This document shows, piece after piece, positions 56,328-64,000 of a stretch of DNA of 64,000 nucleotides (its first letter is position 1; each line of letters opens with the position of its first letter). The stretch covers positions 434,001 through 498,000 of the forward strand of contig JAPDRO010000017.1 of NCBI GenBank assembly GCA_030247885.1, read 5' to 3'. A program made the translations under genes and the position numbers. The notes below the pieces were generated by a model. The model saw only the letters and a program-made list of their open reading frames with translations. It did not search any database and had not been told where the DNA came from. The stretch comes from Taxawa tesnikishii (nom. ined.). Taxonomy: Eukaryota; Ascomycota; Dothideomycetes; Dothideales.

Positions 56328-59113
56328 ACTGCTCCATGATTCTAGCCGCTTAGGCTAAGCGGGCTTTGGCGAGGAGGCGGGGCAAAAATTTCTTCTTTCC
56401 CATGCGCTGGGCAGGACGTGGCGTTATTGTTGGTAGTCCCACATGCGTTATGCATTTATTAACGTCGAGACGAAATGTACGGGTTGGCGCTGTCGGTTCC
56501 CCTTGACATTGTTTCTGTTTCGTCCTGTTCCTTTTCTTCAATGGCTCTCCGGCGACAGCGCGCACAATAAGACGATGATGTCGCATTCCGACGGCGTGAA
56601 TCCAGCAGAGCTATCTTTGTCTAGGTCGAGCAAGGGTATCAATGAGCCCCAAGAGGGTCCGTCATCCAGGCCATGTACGACATGTGGTTGAGCTTCATCG
56701 GACACGGTGTCCGAGTCCCCGGCGCAACTTCAGGGTATGTTACGACTTCGGGTATCTCCTTGGCTGTCCAATTGTTCCCCCTCTTCTTTTTGCGGCTTTC
56801 GTTTGCCATGTCTTGTCTACATGGGTCTCAATGCCTGCTGAAGAGTCTGTTCGCCGGAGTGGGGACCTCTCCGTCAACGGTAGGGGGCCGCTTAGGCCAT
56901 GACGGAACCATGGAGGCGGCAGTCACCAGAACCACACCGGCCTTTCTCGTCTTGCTTCCTGGAGATGTTGGGGTTCGATCTCGGGCTGCCCGTTGCTACC
57001 GTCCGGCCAGAGCGGGTATGGTAACACGCTTGGTAGAGCACCGTGTCCGACGGACGATGCGTGCCGTGACGACCTAGAGACGAACCGGGCGAGGCCTCTC
57101 TTGTTGAAGTGGCACGCGAGTCTCTCGCTAGCAGTGGTATGGAGTGAAGGTAGAGGAAGAGAGATGAGGGAAGCGAGAGAGGTCTCAGAAAGCTTGCCAG
57201 TTGGAGTCGGCTTAAGCTATCTATGAACAGTCAAGTACCGCACCGGAAGGCTGTCCGTGGCCGTCGTGCGGTACCCTGCCTCCTCACTCTGACGTTCACA
57301 AGGGTCTTCGCTCCCCATGTGCAATTGTGGACCTGAGCTCAAATGAGTCCCGTCGATATTGCCACGGTTACAGCCTCATACCGTTCAGATGCCTTTCAAG
57401 TACGGCCACGCTCACTCTGGCTACCTTCCAGCAGACAAGCGACTTGCATGGAGCGGTAGATACATGCTAGTTCCATGAACAGCACGAAGCTGACCGTGAA
57501 ATCATTCAGTAAATGATCCAGGAGCACCACGATGGACTGAAGGTGATCAGAACCGAGAAACAGGTCGAGCAGAGGGTTTGACGATAAGCGGTTGGATATG
57601 GGCGGATGCGAACTCCGGACTACTTTTCTTTGGGTCTCGTTAAGGCAATCAGGTGTGGTTTGTCGCGGATGCGGACTCAGCTCCTAGAGCGCGATCGATC
57701 TTGGCTTAGTTGGAGTTTCGGGCGCATCTTTTCACATGATGTTACTCAGAAGAGGTCTTGAGCTCCGAACAGGGGACCCTATGTACTTAAGATGCTTCTA
57801 AGACAGAATTTTCGAACACACGTAGAGTGGCGGACCGCTTGAACAAGGAGTGAAGGAGAGTAGAAGATTGAGATCGGCTAAGCGCTTGAGCGGCATGGTG
57901 GCCTAGAATCGAGCAAAGGGAATGACAGGAAGAGGCCGGGCTGCACTAACGAACGGAAAGTGAGGCGAGTGGTCAGCGATTGACACTAAATGGAAGCCAT
58001 CACTGCATGTCGGAGGCGGGTTCAGCCCCGATCCGCCACGTCTCCACTGACCGTACGACCGGGTCCGATTGCAAAGAAATGATGTTCCATTGAAATGCAG
58101 ACTACTATTAGCTAATGGCCTCCCTCACGCAACATCGGCATCGGGCTGTTACGTGTGGCAAGCAAGGCCACCGACTTGCGCCGCTTCGCGGTTAGTGAAT
58201 GCTACCCCTAGACCATAGTGGCTCTTCGGGCGCTCAAGAACCATCTCTGGATACTGAACAATACAGCTTGTGCGAAACGGTTGGAACAAAGTGTAAGCTA
58301 GTTGTCCAATACAAAACGCTTTGCCGGAGTTATCCGTGAGAGTATCGGGGAATATTCCTCGTGTTGTGCCAGAAAAGGCTGCTCAAGCTCTAGCAAATCT
58401 GTCGAACATTTGTATTGGGATTCACGTAAACACACAGTTTTGGAGACCACCAGTCGCAGACAGTACTTGGGAGGTCGCCGAGATGGAGAAGGCGCGCGCT
58501 CGCCTGCAGCGTCGGACTTGCTTAAGAGAGCTATCGAGCTGCCGAGCTGTCAAATCTTTCTACACATACATCACGGTGGTATGAATACTACAGCGGTGTA
58601 GGAGTGATACTATCGTTCAGCCATAGGTGTCAAGGGTTCGAATGCAAACTATGTCGTGTTCGTGCCTTACGGCTAGCCGCCACAACAACAGGATCACCAC
58701 TCTAGCATTTGCAAGCTACCTACACACGCCTCTGCGTTAAGCCCGCCGCCTTATGGTAGAGATCAACCGACTTTTGTAACTTTTTTGGGGAACACTCATT
58801 AAGCTCTGTTGTATCGCCGACCCGACAAGTACAAGTGATATCGGGCGTTAGTCCCATGCTCTAAATCCTCTGGCCAACCTTGTTGTCGTTCCTAACTAAA
58901 GTGCTACAAACATGATAGTGCGATCTTGAACAAAGCATGGAATCGTCTTATCACCATACTGAGTGTAAGACCATGTTCCACGGCGGATAGCCCAGCTCTT
59001 CCGATCATCATGACACGCCCTACAAAGTGCCGATCCTATCGAGAGAACCGTATCGGTTCTACGGCGAAGCTCGCAACACGATAGCAACGCCAGCGCCAGC
59101 CCCCAAACTTGAG
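56328..59113. other. Gene-poor 2.8-kb region
   Basis: The longest stretch in the window without a supportable gene, between two convergent stop codons. The longest open stretches are about 100-134 codons, overlap on several frames and have no recognisable domain. From 57230 to 58300 there is almost none. I see no terminal repeats, transposase motif, tRNA or rRNA. It may be decayed sequence, but I cannot show that by eye. Confidence 0.5.
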
Positions 59114-59818
59114 CTACAGCGCGCAGCCCGCGACTACGGACTGCGCTGTCTCGGCCTTACCCTTCGGCTCCCTGATCATACACCAGTGCTCAGCTCTGTC
59201 ATCAAGCCCATAGTCTCTCGCATTGCAATCCAGCTGCACAACCGGCTTGAACCCGTGGTGCAAATACAAAGGTTGTCCCGTCATCGTTGACTCCAGATAG
59301 ACCGGCAAACCCAAGGCCTCTGCCTTCGCCAACCCCCACTCCAACTGCATCGAGCCCGCGCCTCGTCCCTGGTGCTCGGGCGCCGTAGCCAGGATGTGCA
59401 GATACACATATGCTCGCCCACCCAATATAGCGCGCTTTGCTTTCGCCTGTGCTTCGCGGAACACGCTGATGACGCCGAAATCAATGTCCTCCACGGGAGC
59501 CTGCTCAGCCCGTTCTTGACGTGCTTTGGTCTCTTCTGCGTCCAATTCTTCACGACTCCGGGTGTTGGGTTGGAAATTCCATTTGGCTACGCTGATGATC
59601 TCGTCGGTCTGGCTGTCGCGTATGAGGTTGTATTGCGTGTTGACGTCCTTCAGATTCTTGGCGTGCTATCCCTGTAGATAGGTCATGACGCTCGGCGTTC
59701 GGCCCTGGGGATAGAATATGCGCAGATGGTTGCTTGGAGCGGCAGCGAACGCATCTTGCTGAATGTTGATGAAGGAGTCGATGTCCGAAGGCTGCATCGC
59801 CTCGAGTTGGAGGGCCAT
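59114..59818 (-). pseudogene. GNAT acetyltransferase with one in-frame stop
   Basis: Reading from ATG 59818 gives MALQLEAMQPSDIDSFINIQ, then PSNHLRIFYPQG and PSVMTYLQG, then a TAG at 59666-59668. The same frame continues with HAKNLKDVNTQYNLIRDSQT. It then has AYVYLHILATAPEHQGRGAG, the acetyl-CoA loop of GNAT enzymes (Q/RxxGxG/A), and LGLPVYLESTMTGQPLYLHH and GFKPVVQLD. Apart from the stop, the full 234 aa is open and of normal GNAT length. No GT-AG intron removes the TAG; the nearest GT-AG pair is about 28 nt, too short. A single substitution, by mutation or base-calling error, would explain it. The acceptor substrate is unknown. Confidence 0.75.
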
Positions 59819-60727
59819 GGTTATTTGACTCTCGTGGTGTTACGTTGGTAAACGTGTCACTGAGCAAGATATCTCTTAGATCACATTCACTGTTCTTGAG
59901 AATGTAGCAAAGAGCGTGGGGGTGTCAGTAGAACATAGATAAGCATTCACAAGACGGTGACTTCTTTCGTGTTTAGCGTCGATGTCGTCAAAATTGTTCC
60001 GTAACCGAATGCCAAATTCATCTTCCATAAAGGCAGCACTGCACGTCGTCCCAGCGAACAAGCCATCCAGACTACACGTCCGAAATGAGGAGATATACGC
60101 TCCGGTCAAAGACAAGTCGCTACTGGAACGCGCCGGATCAGTATAAGAAGAGTAAGGTAAGGTTTTGCTTTCACATGGTTCATCGGTTCGCCTTTCCGAG
60201 ACGGCAGGGGCTGGTCGTAGATCTCCCGCCACCTTCCCTAATCTGGTTTCAGGGACGTTCTTCATAGACAGGTCGTACGATCTTTCGACGAAGAATTTCT
60301 TGTGAGCTCAGCTGTTACACAGATATGTGGTTTGCGGCACTCTGGCCCGGACACGGATACCAAGTGTTCCGGCAAGGTCTACAACATCATGTCAGATCCG
60401 GTTTGTGGGCAGACTTTAATCTGATAGCCGAGCGTGCTGCGTCATGATCTCCAGCTGCTTCCGGCCAGTCGACAAACTGGATTGAAGCTCGTTCCTCCAA
60501 GTGGGCAGCTGGCATCATTTCAGGAGAGAATATTCGGATCGCGGTCGCGCCACTCTAGTTTTGGCGTCAACAGCCTTTTGCCTACATGATACACATGCAC
60601 TCGCTGGACTGTATATAACACCTTGACAGCGTCAACCCACGTCAAACCACGATCGGAATTTCAGCCCTATCATAACCGTACCTTGCCGCATAAGCAAGTC
60701 ATTCCGCATGCCGAAGTCTGCCGGCTA
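59819..60727. promoter_or_regulatory. Divergent intergenic region, GNAT and MBOAT genes
   Basis: About 0.9 kb between divergent start codons. A short TATATAAC at about 60611-60618 lies roughly 110 bp before the acyltransferase ATG and could be a TATA element. Otherwise nothing definite. Confidence 0.4.
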
Positions 60728-62908
60728 ATGACGGAAACATCGCCTTCAGGTCGTCCGCCTTTCGCGACACAGGACACGCTTGACACGGCACAGCTGGTAG
60801 GAAAGCTATTCCGAAATGGTATAGCAGCCTTGCAGCCGGGGCAGAACGTCTCTGCTCTGGAAAGCACTCCGTCTCTCGATGAAAATGACACCTCAATCCC
60901 CGAGCACGGCGCCAGCGGCAGCGGATTGAGCCCCACAGGCTCTGCCGTGTCCGATGACGATGTTGAGAATTACGATAACATGAAATCGGACCCTGGGACA
61001 ATCATAGAAGGGAGCTCAGGAGGAGCGCTGGAAGAACGTCTGTCGAGGACAAAATCAGACAACGAGCTGCCCTGGGCAGGTGCTGGGAATGATTTAATGG
61101 ACAAAAGACGGAGATCTACACCACTGGACGGCAGGCCTGCTTCCTTGCATCGCCGCAGAAGTATACAAGTTCGGTTGGAAAAGACGGGCAAGAGAGGACG
61201 ATATATTTTGACGGCAGATGATCCGGAGGTTCGGGAAATACTCAGAAGAGGCATTGAGCGAGAGGAAGCTTTATCAGACCCAACCAAACGTTCCAAAGGA
61301 CGCATACGGGATCTGGTGTTTACACGACAATGGACCACTTTCGACCGCAACAACCCTCTGAGCTCTGATTCGCCCTTCCACGGATTTTTACTCTCTTCTG
61401 GCTGGCCATGGTCCTTATGTTCTTACGGGTCTCTGCGCATAACTACAGAGACTATGGGAGCATATTTGGCAGGAACGAGATCATCAAGATCATGTTCGGA
61501 AGAGAAGTTGTAGTACTCGGAATTACCGATTTGGTAATGTGCCTTGCAACGTCCTTTGGAGTTTTTCTGCACAAAGCTATCTTGAAGGGCTACATCAACT
61601 GGAACAGATCTGGCTGGATCATACAGAACCTCTGGCAGTCCTTTTACCTCGCAGCCGTTGTGGGTTGGATGCTCTACCGCGAGTGGCCATGGACGCATAC
61701 CATATTCATCATTCTGCATACGATGGTCTTCTTGATGAAGCAGCACAGCTACTCATTCTACAACGGCTTCCTGTCAGGTGTGTACAGACGGAAGAAGATG
61801 CTGGAAAAGAAGCTGGTTCAGTTGCAGGATATGCAATCCTCGGCCTCAGCGCCGGACTCCCCTTACGGACCGGGCCCAACGTCCGTCTCTTCATCTGCTC
61901 TCGAGCAATCGTCATCCCTACCACAGCGCCGACGGTCTATGGGCCCAAGAACCTCTACGAATCTGGGCACTGAGACGTCAGACGTCGCGCACGTGGCTTC
62001 TGCCATGGATTCGGGAGAACCTCTAAACGACAGTCAGATGCAGGCATTCGAACGCATCTTGAAGAGCGAGATCGATGGTCTTGACAAGGATCTTCGCGGC
62101 AAATGTCCCTCTGGTTCCAACAAATACCCAAAAACCTTACGTTTCGCAATTGGGCCGACTGGATCTGTCTTCCAACTCTGGTATACGAACTTGAGTATCC
62201 ACGGCAAGAACGCATAAACTGGTGGTACGTGGCTGAGAAAACTGTTGCAACTTTTGGCACGATTGGTGTCATGATGGTAATCAGCCAGGCATACATCTAC
62301 CCTCCTGTCGCCCACACGGTCAGGATGAAGGAGGCTGGCATGTCATTGCAGGAACGCTGGAACGAGTATCCTTGGATTGTGTCGGACCTGCTGTTCCCGC
62401 TCTTGCTGGAACAGCTGCTGTCCTGGTACGTGATCTGGGTAAGTTCCTCGTATTTGTTCACGCTGTCCTGTTCTTGGTACTCATGCAGTCGCAGGAGTGC
62501 GTTCTCAACGTTGTCGCTGAGCTCACTCGCTTCGCCGACCGTGGGTTCTATGGTGATTGGTGGAACAGTGTCTCTTGGGACCAATACGCGCGCGACTGGA
62601 ACCGACCGGTGCATAACTTCCTGCTCCGGCACGTCTATCATTCGTCCATCTCGGCGTTTCACCTGTCAAAATCTTCGGCTACTTTCGTCACTTTCTTGCT
62701 CTCTGCGCTCGTGCACGAGCTGGTCATGGCTTGCTTGTTCAGGAAGGTCAGAGGGTATCTATTCACGATGCAGCTGCTTCAGTTGCCGCTGGTCAGTTTG
62801 AGCAGGACGAAGCTACTGAAGGGAAGGAACTTGCTGGGCAATGTAGTCTTCTGGATCGGACTCTTCGTCGGGCCGAGCGTCTTGACAAGTTTCTACTTGC
62901 TTATATAG
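60728..62908 (+). CDS. ARE-type sterol/diacylglycerol O-acyltransferase (MBOAT)
   Basis: Multi-pass endoplasmic reticulum enzyme that makes steryl esters or triacylglycerol from acyl-CoA for lipid droplets. Exons 60728-62438 and 62495-62908. With two bases restored the total is 2127 nt (708 aa), typical for fungal members. The N-terminus is acidic and Ser-rich (residues 1-130), then RRRSTPLDGRPASLHRRRS and RDLVFTRQWTTFDRNNPLSS. Membrane segments start at FTLFWLAMVLMFLRVSAHNY. Family blocks: MKQHSYSFYNGFLSGVYRR, FADWICLPTLVYELEYPR, FYGDWWNSVSW and the catalytic His in LLSALVHELVM. The frame slips at TTTTT 61385-61389 and at CCCAAAAA 62127-62134, each one base short. Choosing sterol over diacylglycerol needs phylogeny. 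Confidence 0.92.
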
Positions 62909-63337
62909 CAACGCTGTACACTTGTTAGGGGCTGACAAGGCGATTGCCGCTCAGCCTGCGAAAGAGTACGTGATTCTACGCATCGTGTCTCTATTTGAGC
63001 ACAACCTTTTTTTTTTGCATCTTGTTGGTGCCATTCATGTTTTTCCTGCGATTTTTATACGATGCGTGACTGCACATAGTGTACAATGTCAAAGAGTATC
63101 ATGGAGGTGAAAGGGCCAGGCGCAGGGATGATGACTAAGAATAAAGTCCGACCTCGGCCGAACAAGGCCTTGGAGAATCGCCGCCTCCTCCGCGCTGTAT
63201 GTCATAGTTTTGGTTCAGTCTGATAACTTCCATTGCTCCACCACCGTCACATCTTCTTCCTACACATCACACCATATCGCCCAAACTCGATCAGCTCACA
63301 CTACAATCACCCAAGAACCACTCAGATACTCGTCACA
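62909..63337. other. Short intergenic region, MBOAT to ISU1
   Basis: About 430 bp with the acyltransferase 3' end and ISU1 promoter. A T10 run near 63008-63017 is intact, so long homopolymers are not absent from this assembly. Confidence 0.5.
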
Positions 63338-64000
63338 ATGCTCAGGAGAGTCCTTGCCACTGTGCCAGCCCAGGCCAGCAGAGCCCTCACGGCCGCCAGC
63401 AGGCCATCCTTCACACCGTCTATCCGCGCCGTGCCAGCAGTTTTCAATGCCGGCAGCAGGAGGAGCTACCACGAGAAAGATAAGTTTCCTCATGACGGGC
63501 GACGCTTTTGCGCTGTACGGCATGCACGGCCAGCGCACCGCAAGCCGTATCCATACCTTCGCCACAGAACGCTCAGCTAACACTCGCAGCACTGCTGGAC
63601 CACTACAACCGCCCCGTAACGTCGGAAGCATGAACAAAAATGACACCGATGTTGGCACCGGTCTTGTAGGCGCACCAGCCTGCGGAGACGTCATGAAGCT
63701 GCAGATCAAGGTCGACCCCAAGGACAACACGATTAGCGATGTCAAGTTCAAGACTTTTGGCTGTGGTAGCGCGATTGCCAGCTCCAGCTACCTGACCGAG
63801 TTGGTCCGCGGTATGACACTTGAGCAGGCGGGAAGAATTAAGAACACCGAGATTGCGAAGGAGTTGTGCTTGCCGCCCGTCAAGCGTAAGTTGACGGTTT
63901 AACTCTGATAGCAGAGCGTCTTTGGGGGATACGGCTGCTGACACAAATGCGTACAGTGCACTGCTCTATGCTTGCAGAGGATGCGATCAAGTCCGCCATC
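63338..64000 (+). CDS. ISU1: Iron-sulfur cluster assembly scaffold ISU1 (partial, 3' end outside)
   Basis: Mitochondrial scaffold on which Nfs1 and frataxin build 2Fe-2S clusters; essential in most eukaryotes. Proposed exons 63338-63479, 63593-63885 and 63957 onward past the window end. The N-terminus MLRRVLATVPAQASRALTAA is a mitochondrial presequence. The mature part starts YHEK-VLDHYNRPRNVGSMNK and has GTGLVGAPACGDVMKLQI (first cluster Cys), KTFGCGSAIASSSYLTELV (second Cys) and NTEIAKELCLPPVK, joined to LHCSMLAEDAIKSAI (third Cys). The first intron appears to be AT-AC (see separate entry). The frame slips at CCCC 63612-63615 in NRPRNVG, one base short. Avoiding both by the donor GTTTCC would replace the conserved VLDHYN with nonsense (TAGPLQP). 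Confidence 0.93.
63480..63592 (+). other. Probable AT-AC intron in ISU1
   Basis: A 113-nt intron starting ATAAGTTTCC and ending CGCAGCAC, with a branch-site-like GCTAAC about 15 nt before the end. Splicing G|ATAAGT...CAC|TG makes the codon GTG and gives YHEK-V-LDHY, the exact conserved sequence. The alternative AG two bases earlier would give Ala-Leu in place of Val and insert a residue. The ATAAGT start resembles a major-spliceosome donor with G changed to A rather than the minor-spliceosome ATATCC. Confidence 0.65.

Noticed and set aside
58610-58670. GGGTTCGAATGC resembling the tRNA T-loop / B box
   Set aside because: No matching A box, acceptor stem or anticodon arm could be folded around it. 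The similar GGGGTTCGATC near 56968 also lacks partners.
63480-63600. GT-AG intron for ISU1 using donor GTTTCC after GATAA
   Set aside because: It keeps an open frame without any base change but replaces the conserved VLDHYN with TAGPLQ, which no ISU protein has.
5324-63615. Genome-wide programmed -1 ribosomal frameshifting as an explanation of the frame slips
   Set aside because: The sites share no slippery heptamer or following stem that I can see, the runs are only 3-5 bases, and one gene has four. Assembly error is simpler. Kept as a testable remote alternative only.

Overview
This window comes from a filamentous ascomycete, most likely a dothideomycete-type member of Pezizomycotina (inference). 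The evidence is dense genes on both strands, many short introns (about 50-80 nt, mostly GT-AG), a Zn2Cys6 regulator, a HET-domain protein, a fungal adenylate cyclase with leucine-rich repeats, and the protein sequences of the housekeeping genes. I found no ribosomal RNA, tRNA, CRISPR array or recognisable transposon, and no secondary-metabolite cluster.

Layout. 0-7 kb: a GMC oxidoreductase and a Zn2Cys6 transcription factor (both +). 8-11.3 kb: a HET-domain protein and a small orphan gene (both -). 11.5-20 kb: a dienelactone hydrolase (+), GINS subunit Sld5 (-), ubiquitin hydrolase Ubp14/USP5 (-) and S-adenosylmethionine synthetase (-). 20-29 kb: GPN3 (+), a histidine-phosphatase-family enzyme (-), a secreted cupin (-) and a ComA/Hsa32-like protein (-). 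29.8-33.5 kb: two uncharacterised genes (-). 34-47 kb: prohibitin 2 (+), MSH2 (-) and adenylate cyclase (+). 48-56 kb: a DUF2235 hydrolase (-), an MFS transporter (-), SUA5 (+) and a pyroglutamyl peptidase-like gene (+). 56.3-59.1 kb is the longest stretch without a gene. 59-64 kb: a GNAT acetyltransferase with an in-frame stop (-), an ARE-type MBOAT acyltransferase (+) and the start of the iron-sulfur scaffold gene ISU1 (+), cut by the window edge. The genes are mostly unrelated core functions, not an operon-like pathway. Divergent and convergent pairs are noted in each entry.

Two observations stand out. (1) At least ten conserved genes, some of them essential elsewhere (SAM synthetase, prohibitin, ISU1, adenylate cyclase), lose frame at single points. 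Fifteen of sixteen cases need one extra base, almost always inside a short mononucleotide run. Restoring one base gives proteins of normal family length with intact exon phases. The likeliest cause is systematic homopolymer under-calling in the assembly, not gene death, but reads or RNA must decide. (2) The first intron of ISU1 appears to be AT-AC: it starts ATAAGT, ends CAGCAC, and only that junction encodes the conserved Val-Leu-Asp-His-Tyr. A GC-AG intron and a 15-nt microexon are also present.
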